Shown here: one piece after another, positions 1 through 7,095 of the stretch
Numbering within the stretch: the first letter of the stretch is position 1
How the letters are laid out: every line of letters starts with the position of its first letter
Assembly: GCF_031157255.1 (NCBI RefSeq)
Contig: NZ_JAVIFX010000012.1
Coordinates: 124,001-188,000 of the forward strand
Length of the DNA: 64,000 nucleotides
From: Bradyrhizobium sp. LHD-71
Lineage (GTDB): Bacteria > Pseudomonadota > Alphaproteobacteria > Rhizobiales > Xanthobacteraceae
Direction of reading: 5' to 3'
Translations under genes and position numbers: made by a program
Notes under the pieces: generated by a model
Told to the model about the DNA's origin: nothing
Databases searched by the model: none
The model's input: the letters and a program-made list of their open reading frames with translations, nothing else

Positions 1-733
1 CCGCCGAGAACTGCGGCACGAAGCAGAGCCAGATTTCCTTTTGCTGGAAGAGCTGGATGACCTGGCCGAGCGGCCCCATGAAGGTGCGGATATTCGGCTT
101 CATTTCGCGGATCTTGGCAAAGCCCGGGTCCATCGTGACGGCGGGATCGCCGCCGAGCAGGCTGGTTGTGCGTGCGAGCGTCGCGAAGGCATAGGTGTTG
201 GTAAACTGGGGGATCGAGACGCGGTTCTTGTAGCCAGGCGCCCATAAATCAAAGAACGAATCCGGTGTCGGCAGGCCCGCGGCCTTCACGGCTTCGGCGT
301 CGTAGACCATGACCGTCAGATTGCTGAAGACCGCTGATCCCATGCCGTCGGCGTCGCGGTATGCGGCCGGGATGTCGGCGAGATTGGGGACGATCTTCGG
401 ATCGAGATTGGTCCAGAGGTCGAGCTCCTTGCCCTGCAACCACGGGCCCTGGTCAAGCGACACCAGATTGACCTGCGGGCTCGCCTTCTGGGCGATGCTG
501 CGGGCCAGCGTCTCGGCGCTGAGGAGAGCCGAGCTCGAAATCTCGATGTTGTGGAGCTCCTTCATCTTCGGGATGACGAAGCGATCGAACGAGCGCTTGT
601 AGACTGCGGAGACCACCACGGCGAGCCGCTTGGTCTGGGCGATGGCAGGGCTGGCGCACAGGGCGCTGGCCGCGGCCGCGCCGACCGCCATCTTGCCGAG
701 GCCGCGGCGGGTGATCGCTGGTGTCATGCTCAT
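1..733 (-). CDS. ABC transporter periplasmic solute-binding protein, 3' part outside window
   Basis: Reading leftwards from ATG at 733 gives an open frame that runs off the window, so only about 244 N-terminal residues are visible. The N-terminus has a twin-arginine-like stretch (TRRGLGK, residues 8-14), a hydrophobic core and a likely cleavage after AIA at residue 32. The mature part (KRLAVVV, SVYDAEAV-type motifs such as MVYDAEAVKAAGLP) has the layout of family-1 PotD/AfuA binding proteins, which deliver a small organic or metal ligand to an ABC permease. It lies 66 bases downstream of the GntR regulator on the same strand and is probably part of a transport operon continuing to the left. 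Ligand unknown. A second ATG at 727 is an alternative start. Confidence 0.75.
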   Translation of the reverse strand, partial: MSMTPAITRRGLGKMAVGAAAASALCASPAIAQTKRLAVVVSAVYKRSFDRFVIPKMKELHNIEISSSALLSAETLARSIAQKASPQVNLVSLDQGPWLQGKELDLWTNLDPKIVPNLADIPAAYRDADGMGSAVFSNLTVMVYDAEAVKAAGLPTPDSFFDLWAPGYKNRVSIPQFTNTYAFATLARTTSLLGGDPAVTMDPGFAKIREMKPNIRTFMGPLGQVIQLFQQKEIWLCFVPQFSA

Positions 734-799
734 CGGGGCGTCCTTGCAGTCGCTGGAGGTTGCGGAAATCCGGCGCCGGCGGCGCGCGGAGGCGGATGG

Positions 800-1564
800 T
801 CAGGGAAACTCGATTTGCCGGGGCATGGTGTTGGCGCGCGGAACGAGACGCACTGCATACTGGTAGCGCTGCGGGTGGTAATGGGCTTCGGTCGCGTCGA
901 GCACCGAGCCGTCGGTGGCGAAGTAGACGCGCTCCATGCGGATGATGGGATGCCCGACCGCGAGGCCGAGCGCCTTTCCGACATGCGCGGGAGCGGCGAC
1001 GGCTTCCATCGTCTGCTCGGCATGGGCGAAGACCTTGCCGCTTCGCATTTCCACCACGCGAGCCGAGGGAATATGCCCAGCGAAATCCGCCGCGCCGACG
1101 AAGCGCGCGCTCTCGTCGGGAAAATAGGCCTCGATATAGGAGAGCGGCTCCTTGCCGGCCTGGTTCACGCTGACGTAGCACTGGCACTCCTGCCCTGGGG
1201 GCACGCCCATGGTGCGCGCGAGCGTGACTGGCGGGACACGTCGGCCGGCGCTGAGCAGCTTCAGGTTAAGGTGCGGGTGGATGTCGTCGATGTAGCCGAA
1301 CAGGCTGGCCTTCTTCACCGCCTGATCCGGGCCGATGACGAAGGTGCCGACGCCTTGCTGCCTGCGCACCAGATTGCTGCGTATGAGATTGTCGAGCGCG
1401 TGACGGATGGTGATCCGGCTGACGCCATATTGCGCGCAAAGATCGCCGTCCGACGGCAACCGCGAACCGGGCGGAAAAACCCCGTCGTGAATCTGCCGTG
1501 CCAAATGCTCCTCAACCTGCCGATAGAGCGGCGCGGCGACGAGGCGAACAGGTGTGTAGTTCAT
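800..1564 (-). CDS. GntR-family (HutC/UTRA) transcriptional regulator
   Basis: A 254-residue regulator. Residues about 8-75 form the GntR winged helix (PLYRQVEEHLARQI, PPGSRLPSDGDL, GVSRITIRHALDNL) and the rest is a UTRA effector-binding domain (ERVYFATDGSVLDATEAHY). This architecture typically represses import and catabolic genes until a small ligand binds. The start at 1564 is preferred over a longer frame from 1654 because AGGA sits eight bases upstream and the family begins close to the helix. The gene is divergent from an FAD monooxygenase, and the 260-base space between them holds several AT-rich dyads; it is followed by a binding-protein gene. Control of both flanking units is inferred from that arrangement. 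Confidence 0.88.
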   Translation of the reverse strand: MNYTPVRLVAAPLYRQVEEHLARQIHDGVFPPGSRLPSDGDLCAQYGVSRITIRHALDNLIRSNLVRRQQGVGTFVIGPDQAVKKASLFGYIDDIHPHLNLKLLSAGRRVPPVTLARTMGVPPGQECQCYVSVNQAGKEPLSYIEAYFPDESARFVGAADFAGHIPSARVVEMRSGKVFAHAEQTMEAVAAPAHVGKALGLAVGHPIIRMERVYFATDGSVLDATEAHYHPQRYQYAVRLVPRANTMPRQIEFP

Positions 1565-1586
1565 CCGTGCTATCCTAGTTAATATC

Positions 1587-1768
1587 ATCATATGATAGCA
1601 TATTCTGCACGCCAGCACATCTTTTGAGCGGCGCCGAGATTTTTCGGCTAACACATAACCATATGTTATATCTAATTAATTTCATATTTCGGTCATCCCT
1701 CGCAATCCACAATAAGGCAGTCGCTTTCCATTATTTGAGCATTACATGATATCATAATATGTTGTAAT
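1587..1768. promoter_or_regulatory. Three AT-rich dyads in the gntR / FAD monooxygenase divergent promoter
   Basis: The divergent spacer is strikingly AT-rich against its surroundings and holds three inverted repeats: ATCATATGAT (1587-1596), ATAAC-N5-GTTAT (1655-1669), and ATTACA/TGTAAT arms (1741-1746 and 1763-1768) enclosing a further ATGATATCAT palindrome (1746-1755). HutC-type GntR proteins bind short AT-rich palindromes near their own promoters, so these are the likely operators. The exact site has not been shown. Confidence 0.55.
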
Positions 1769-1824
1769 AAGAACTCCCGCTCGCGGCGACCGCGTTCCCT
1801 TGCGGGGGACTGGGGAAATTACGA

Positions 1825-2916
1825 ATGGCGAGGCGTCACGCCGAGATTGCGGGAGCCGGTATCACGGGGCTCACCCTGGCCGCGGCCCTCGGCCAGGCTG
1901 GCTGGAGCGTCCGCGTCCACGAAAGCGCAGCCGAATTACGATCGACCGGCGGCGGACTCTATCTGCGGACCGACGGTCAGCAGGCTGCGCGCCGTCTGGG
2001 CCTGTCGGACCAGATCGCGGATGTTGCCTTCACGCCCGACGGGTTCGAGGTTCGGATCGACGGCGCCCACCACGCCCTTCACCCGCGCAACGACGCGACA
2101 CGGACGATGTTGCGCAACGAACTGCACGCGATCCTCCTGCGTGCGGCCAAACGGGCGGGCGCGGAGATCGTCATCGCCTCGAAAGCGGTCGCTCTCGTCG
2201 ACGACGGGCAATTGGTGCTCGCCGATGGTTCACGCCTCGAGGCGGATTTGGCGATCGCGGCCGATGGCGTCGGCTCTCGCCTGCCGGAGACGGTGGGCAT
2301 CGCGGGCCAGCGCCAGCGCTATGACGACGGCCTCATCCGCGTGTTGCTGAATCGCGCGATCCTGGCCGGATCGCAATGGGAGCGGACGATCGATTTCTGG
2401 CGCTACGGCGACGTCGCGTTGCGCGTCCTGTATACGCCATGCAGCCCAACGCACTGCTATCTTTGCCTGATGAGCGCGATCGACGATGCGCGCGCCTCGG
2501 CGGTGCCGATCGATGTCGCCTATTGGTCGGAGAATTTTCCCGAACTGCAGCCGTTGCTGGCCATTCCGGGGGCCAGCGCCCGGCACGATCGCTACGGTAA
2601 GATCTGGCTTCCTCGGTGGTCGAAGGGCCGCGCAGTAATCATCGGTGATGCCGCCCACGGCATGCCCTCGAGTCTCGGTCGTGGTGCCAGCGTCGGCATG
2701 CTGAACGCAGTCGAACTGGTCGACCGTCTGAGCAGTGGCGCGACGATCGAGACCGCGCTTCACGGTTGGGAATTGGCCCAGCGCCCGGTTGTCGAGGAGG
2801 TTCAGGCAGAGGCTGAGCGCGTGGCGTTGGCGCGCGCCCTCAGCGCCGGCAACCGCATTGATCTCGCTGAGCGCGACGGCGACGTTCACGCCCTTCAAGC
2901 GACACCCTCAGCATAG
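1825..2916 (+). CDS. FAD-dependent monooxygenase (class A flavoprotein hydroxylase family)
   Basis: 363 residues. The N-terminal dinucleotide fold is visible as GAGITGLTLAAALGQ (residues 10-24) and the second FAD motif as IIGDAAHGMPSSLGRG near residue 272, with the conserved GD that contacts the ribityl chain. These are marks of NAD(P)H-dependent aromatic or heterocycle hydroxylases. GGGGA about eight bases before the ATG supports the start. It is divergent from the GntR regulator and is followed after ten bases by the HD hydrolase, so the pair is probably one transcript. The substrate cannot be read from the sequence. Confidence 0.85.
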   Translation: MARRHAEIAGAGITGLTLAAALGQAGWSVRVHESAAELRSTGGGLYLRTDGQQAARRLGLSDQIADVAFTPDGFEVRIDGAHHALHPRNDATRTMLRNELHAILLRAAKRAGAEIVIASKAVALVDDGQLVLADGSRLEADLAIAADGVGSRLPETVGIAGQRQRYDDGLIRVLLNRAILAGSQWERTIDFWRYGDVALRVLYTPCSPTHCYLCLMSAIDDARASAVPIDVAYWSENFPELQPLLAIPGASARHDRYGKIWLPRWSKGRAVIIGDAAHGMPSSLGRGASVGMLNAVELVDRLSSGATIETALHGWELAQRPVVEEVQAEAERVALARALSAGNRIDLAERDGDVHALQATPSA

Positions 2917-2926
2917 GATATCCATC

Positions 2927-3454
2927 ATGAGTCTGATTCCGACCGAAGCCTGGTATCGCGACCGCCTGAAGCTCGTGCAGGAGGAGCACGGCGCAACGCA
3001 AGATCGCATCGGCCGTCCCTGGTACCAGCATTTCGAGCGCGTCGCGCTGCGGCTGATGTTCCGTTGTCCGGGTGCGAGCCAGGCCCAGATCGAGGCTGCG
3101 TTGATGCATGATGCGCTGATGGCCGGCGGCAAAGGGCGTGGCTTCCTGGAGGAAATCGGACTGCTCGATGAGGCGATTGAGATCATCGAGCTGATCACCC
3201 CGCCGCCGCACGGCAATTTCTTTCGCGACTTCGAGGCGATAACGGCTGCCGACAATGCGATCTATCTCGCCTACATCCGCGGCGTCGTCGCAAGCGGCAA
3301 CAAGGCTGCGATCCACGTCAAACTCGCTGATATCCGTGACACGATCGAAGCCTTCCAAGCGGCCTCCTCGCCGGTGCTGAAAGGTCAGCTTCGTGATCGC
3401 TATCAGCCTTCGGTCGACCTGCTTGCGGTAGCGGTCGAAACACTCGAAGCGTGA
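2927..3454 (+). CDS. Small HD-domain hydrolase resembling RelA/SpoT-type (alarmone hydrolase) HD proteins
   Basis: 175 residues. The HD metal-site signature is present in order: H in WYQHFERVA, the paired HD in AALMHDAL, and the distal D in HVKLADIRDT. The KLAD-x-R motif and the closing RYQPSVDLL helix resemble the hydrolase domain of RelA/SpoT and stand-alone MESH1-type enzymes, which remove pyrophosphate from (p)ppGpp. No synthetase domain, TGS or ACT domain is present. The ATG at 2927 follows the monooxygenase stop by ten bases; a longer upstream frame overlaps that gene and is rejected. Whether it acts on alarmones, a nucleotide, or a pathway intermediate is open. Confidence 0.7.
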   Translation: MSLIPTEAWYRDRLKLVQEEHGATQDRIGRPWYQHFERVALRLMFRCPGASQAQIEAALMHDALMAGGKGRGFLEEIGLLDEAIEIIELITPPPHGNFFRDFEAITAADNAIYLAYIRGVVASGNKAAIHVKLADIRDTIEAFQAASSPVLKGQLRDRYQPSVDLLAVAVETLEA

Positions 3455-3578
3455 GAAGTCCGTTCCTGAACCTGGCGGATCGCTATTTCTATGCCTCGCC
3501 CTTCATAATCGCTATCGCGGGAGAGCGGATCGTAGAGTGCGTGCATGCCGACGAGCGATGTTCGCGCACGTTAAATGC

Positions 3579-3929
3579 TCAGTACACACGTTCGCCCGGC
3601 GCGACCGCGCTGCGTGGCGACAGCAGGATCACTCTGCCGTCGGAGTCAGCGGCGCCGAGAATCAGCACCTCGGAGAGAAATCCCGCGATGTTGCGCGGCG
3701 GGAAGTTGCAGACGCAGACCACCAGCGTGCCGATCAGTTCATCCACTGCATAATTGGTGATCTGAGCGCTCGACCATTTTTCCCCGAGCGGTCCGAGATC
3801 AAGTTGGACTTTCCACGACGGCTTTCGCGCCTTCGGAAACGGCTGCACGTTAAGCACGCGTGCAACACGCAGCTCAACCGCTGCGAACTGATCGTAGGTG
3901 ATTTGTGGATTGCCGTCGCTCATTGTCAT
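3579..3929 (-). CDS. csaA: tRNA-binding domain protein, CsaA type
   Basis: 116 residues forming a single EMAP-II/Trbp111 OB-fold, with the family motifs ELRVARVLNVQPFPKARKPSWKVQLDLG, SSAQITNY and VVCVCNFPPRNIAGF-SEVL (split here by natural sequence) along its length. CsaA proteins are homodimers that bind tRNA and were described as export-related chaperones in Bacillus. Size matches the family (about 110 residues). It stands alone, convergent with the HD hydrolase gene. An internal ATG two codons downstream is an equally possible start. Confidence 0.85.
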   Translation of the reverse strand: MTMSDGNPQITYDQFAAVELRVARVLNVQPFPKARKPSWKVQLDLGPLGEKWSSAQITNYAVDELIGTLVVCVCNFPPRNIAGFLSEVLILGAADSDGRVILLSPRSAVAPGERVY

Positions 3930-4284
3930 TCTCTGAAATTGTGATGCCGGGCGCGGCCGTCAGCTGCGCCTTGCGTCTCTGAACAAGACCGTCAGGTCAA
4001 GCCCGGCGATTTGCAGAGGCGAGGCTTCCAAACGTGACCGTGTGGCGCTCCGCCGCACCCGTGCTGCAATTGACCCTTATACACACGTCCACATAATGCG
4101 TTTGTCATGTCGGCTCGGCGCCGGCCATGATGACAGACCCGTGCCGGCCAGGGGGCTTGCCGCAAGCGCGGATCGTCAGAGAAACATCGAGGCCCTCGGC
4201 CAAGGGTGAAGCCTGCCCTTCGGGGGCGGGCCGATCGCGGCGCATTGCTGCTTTCGGTCTTTCGCCCAAGCGGGGAACCCTTGC
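3930..4284. other. Intergenic region without a recognised gene
   Basis: 355 bases between the divergent csaA-type and ABC exporter genes. It must contain both promoters. I see no tRNA, repeat, riboswitch or convincing coding frame in it; the minus-strand frame that crosses it lacks family features. Confidence 0.5.
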
Positions 4285-6033
4285 ATGAGGGCCATCGTTC
4301 GCGCCGCGCGAACATTCTTTTCGCTCGCCTTGCCGTATTTCCGGTCGGAGGATCGCTGGATCGCGGGCGCGCTGCTGATCGGCATCCTCGCCGCCGAGCT
4401 TGGCCTCGTCGCCATCCTCATCGCGATCAACGAGTGGAACAAGCGCTTCTTCAACGCGCTGGAGGGCCGCGACTGGAACGCTGCGCAGCTCGAGTTGCTG
4501 GTCTTCTGCGGCATCGCCCTGGCTGCAGTGGTGGCCGGGATGATGCAGTACTTCCTCGGCCAGCGGCTGATCATTCGCTGGCGGCGCTGGATCACCGAAC
4601 GCTATGTGTCGATGTGGATGGCGCACGGTCGGCACTATCGGGTCCGGCTGGTCGATCCCGGCGTGGATAACATCCACCTGCGCATCGCCAGCGACGTGCT
4701 GATTTTCCTTACACGCACGCATGAGCTGTTTACACAGCTGGTCGGCAGCATCGTCACGATCTTCTCGTTCGTTGCCATCCTCTGGTTTCTGTCGGCTGCA
4801 ACGCCGCTGCCGCTGTTCGGCCACGATCTGTCGTTTGCCGGCTGGCTGATCGTCGTTGCGGCCTGCTATGCGGTGATCGGCACGCTGTTCACGCATCTGA
4901 TCGGTCGCCCGCTGATCCCGCTCAACTTCAACCAGCAGCGCTACGAGGCCGACTTCCGCTTTGCTCTCGCGCGGGCGACGGATCAGTCCGAGCCGGTGGC
5001 GCTGATGGGCGGCGAGGCGGTCGAGCGCCGTGAACTGCGCAACCGTTTCACCAACCTGGTGCACAACTGGACACGGCTCGCCAATCGTCAGAGCTCGCTG
5101 GTCGGTTTTATTGCCGGCTATGCGCGCATGTCGACGGTCTTTCCAACGCTGGTGGTGACGCCGGCCTATCTTTCCGGCGCGATCACGCTTGGCTCGCTGG
5201 TGCAGACCGCGCTCGCGTTCCAGCACGTCGAGGGTGCGCTTGCTTACTGCATCAGCGCCTACAGCAAAATCGCCGAATGGAAGGCGGTGATGGACCGGCT
5301 CGCGCAGTTCGAGGCGGCGATGCACGCGGTGGATGATCACAGCGCCTCCGCGAAGATCGACATGACGACGCGGCCCGACAGCCGGCTGCAGGTCGACGAT
5401 CTGGTGTTGCGGTTGCCAAGCGGCGAGGCGATGGCGTCGTTTGGCCAGGTCGGGTTGGCGCCGGGCGACCGGCTGCTGGTTAGCGGCGCGTCCGGCGCGG
5501 GCAAATCAAGCTTCTTCCGCGCACTGTCGGGTCTGTGGCCGCTCGGCGAGGGCGCGATCCACTTTCCCAAGAACGCCAAGGTCTTTACGCTGCCGCAGCG
5601 CTCCTACTTTCCGCTCGGCTCGCTGCGACAGGCGATTGCTTATCCGACCCCGGTCGAGGACGCCGACGACGAGGCGATCCGCGCAGCGCTCACAGCCGTC
5701 GGTCTGCCACATCTCACCGGCCGCCTTGACGAGGAAGGCGACTGGCCGACCGTGCTCGCCGGCGGCGAACAGCAGCGCGCGGCGTTTGCGCGTGCGCTGC
5801 TGGCGAAGCCCGACATTCTCCTGCTCGATGAGCCGGTCTCCGCGTTGGAGGAGGACGATGCTGACGTGCTCTATCGGCTGCTTGCCGAGCGCCTGCCGCA
5901 CGCCATCGTCATCACCATCGGCCGCGCCGGCCTGCTCGGACACCTGCACGATGCGGCGATTCATCTGGAGCGCGGCGCTACAGCCTCGATCGAGCCGCTC
6001 ACACCAGAGCAACAGGCTGCCGCAGGCGGCTGA
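4285..6033 (+). CDS. ABC transporter, fused permease/ATPase of the SbmA/BacA-YddA (ABCD-like) group
   Basis: 582 residues. The first 330 carry about five or six membrane segments with the SbmA/BacA-like hallmark INEWNKRFFNALEGRDW and a cytoplasmic loop LNFNQQRYEADFRFAL. The ATPase half follows: Walker A GASGAGKSS near residue 400, signature LAGGEQQRAAFARAL near 490, Walker B ILLLDEP near 510. Homodimers of this family move peptides, fatty acyl-CoA or vitamin B12 across the inner membrane. The signature reads LAGGE rather than the usual LSGGQ. The next gene starts 32 bases later, probably in the same transcript. Confidence 0.88.
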   Translation: MRAIVRAARTFFSLALPYFRSEDRWIAGALLIGILAAELGLVAILIAINEWNKRFFNALEGRDWNAAQLELLVFCGIALAAVVAGMMQYFLGQRLIIRWRRWITERYVSMWMAHGRHYRVRLVDPGVDNIHLRIASDVLIFLTRTHELFTQLVGSIVTIFSFVAILWFLSAATPLPLFGHDLSFAGWLIVVAACYAVIGTLFTHLIGRPLIPLNFNQQRYEADFRFALARATDQSEPVALMGGEAVERRELRNRFTNLVHNWTRLANRQSSLVGFIAGYARMSTVFPTLVVTPAYLSGAITLGSLVQTALAFQHVEGALAYCISAYSKIAEWKAVMDRLAQFEAAMHAVDDHSASAKIDMTTRPDSRLQVDDLVLRLPSGEAMASFGQVGLAPGDRLLVSGASGAGKSSFFRALSGLWPLGEGAIHFPKNAKVFTLPQRSYFPLGSLRQAIAYPTPVEDADDEAIRAALTAVGLPHLTGRLDEEGDWPTVLAGGEQQRAAFARALLAKPDILLLDEPVSALEEDDADVLYRLLAERLPHAIVITIGRAGLLGHLHDAAIHLERGATASIEPLTPEQQAAAGG

Positions 6034-6065
6034 CCCTTTCATACATTTCCAGGGAGAGAGTGACG

Positions 6066-6638
6066 ATGGCCAAGCTGAACTACTGGACCGACAAGTGGGA
6101 CCTGCATGTCGATGTCTGCCCGTGCGACGTGCACGTCAACGAGTGGCTTGCCGAGCAGAAGGCGACGAGCAAGTTGATCTACCACTTCGGCACCGGGACC
6201 CATCATGTGATCGGCAAGGAGCAGGCGGAGAACGGGTCCGGAAACATGGTGTTCGGCATCACCGCCTCGATCGAGGAGTATGATGCCTATGTGAAGCTGG
6301 TCGCGAGCAACGCGCGCGTGGCGAAGAGCTACGTCGCTTATTTCGGCGATATCTATCTCACCAACCCGAAGCTGCTGCCCGATTTCGACGTGGTGACGAT
6401 GCTGCACCTGTGCGAGTTCTTTTACCCGAACACGGCAAGCGCCGATTACGGCGGCATCGACGACCGCGGCCTGCTCGACCTGTTCACCGCGAAGACCAGG
6501 CCCGGCGGGCACATCTTGTTTTATACGAAATCGATCGCCTTTGATAAGGTGAGGCCGATCCTCGCGAAGTGGGAGACCGAAGCCCCGGTTGCCCGCCTTG
6601 GCGAATTCAAGACGCTGGCGGTGTACAGAAAGACGTGA
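6066..6638 (+). CDS. Methyltransferase-fold protein of unknown function
   Basis: 190 residues, no signal peptide. A motif-I-like stretch YHFGTGTHHVIG (residues 38-49), an acidic end of strand (DFDVVTMLHLCEFF) and a GGIDDRGLLDLFTAKTRPGGHILFYT segment resembling motif III suggest a Rossmann-type SAM-dependent methyltransferase, but motif I is atypical with two histidines. ATG at 6066 is chosen over GTG at 6060 because AGGGAG lies nine bases upstream. It probably shares a transcript with the ABC exporter, which raises the possibility that it modifies or senses the exported compound; that is inference. Confidence 0.6.
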   Translation: MAKLNYWTDKWDLHVDVCPCDVHVNEWLAEQKATSKLIYHFGTGTHHVIGKEQAENGSGNMVFGITASIEEYDAYVKLVASNARVAKSYVAYFGDIYLTNPKLLPDFDVVTMLHLCEFFYPNTASADYGGIDDRGLLDLFTAKTRPGGHILFYTKSIAFDKVRPILAKWETEAPVARLGEFKTLAVYRKT

Positions 6639-6708
6639 CGCCGCCGCATTTTACCGGACGCTTGAAACCTCGGCCTTGTCACGACGTTGATGGGCCGAGG
6701 GATGCTTC

Positions 6709-7083
6709 ATGAGGACGGAGCGAGAAATGGTCAAACGACCCGCGGGTCAATCGCTGTCGGTTGGCTTGGTATCGTTGCTGACGCTGTTGTCCGCTGCACC
6801 GATTGTCTCGGCTCAGGATTCGGGGCGGCTCAAGTTGACCGGTCCGCAGGAGATGAAGCTGCGCAACGAAATCGGTCTGCACGCGACGCGGCAGAAGGCC
6901 CCGTCGGGATTCAACGCCGCAGTCGGCGCAACATTGCCGAGCCAGGTGACACTCTCTCCGCTTCCTGCAAGTGCGGCGACCGAGGTTCCGGAGGCGAACT
7001 CGTATTATTACGCCGTGGTGGACGACCAGCTGCTGCTGGTGAATCCGTCCGACAAGAGGATCGTCGACGTCATCAAGCGTTAG
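6709..7083 (+). CDS. Secreted DUF1236-type protein
   Basis: 124 residues. A signal peptide (hydrophobic core LVSLLTLLSAAPIVSA, cleavage near residue 36) is followed by a low-complexity mature region and the closing DUF1236 motif YYYAVVDDQLLLVNPSDKR. DUF1236 proteins are periplasmic, abundant in Bradyrhizobium relatives and functionally undefined. ATG at 6709 has GAGGG eight bases upstream; ATG at 6727 with GGAG six bases upstream is an equal alternative. It is convergent with uvrB, the two stops only 12 bases apart. Confidence 0.75.
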   Translation: MRTEREMVKRPAGQSLSVGLVSLLTLLSAAPIVSAQDSGRLKLTGPQEMKLRNEIGLHATRQKAPSGFNAAVGATLPSQVTLSPLPASAATEVPEANSYYYAVVDDQLLLVNPSDKRIVDVIKR

Positions 7084-7095
7084 CCGCAGGATCGG

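Noticed and set aside
4105-5340. A 411-codon minus-strand frame opposite the ABC exporter
   Set aside because: Shadow of the membrane half of the exporter, no recognisable domain.
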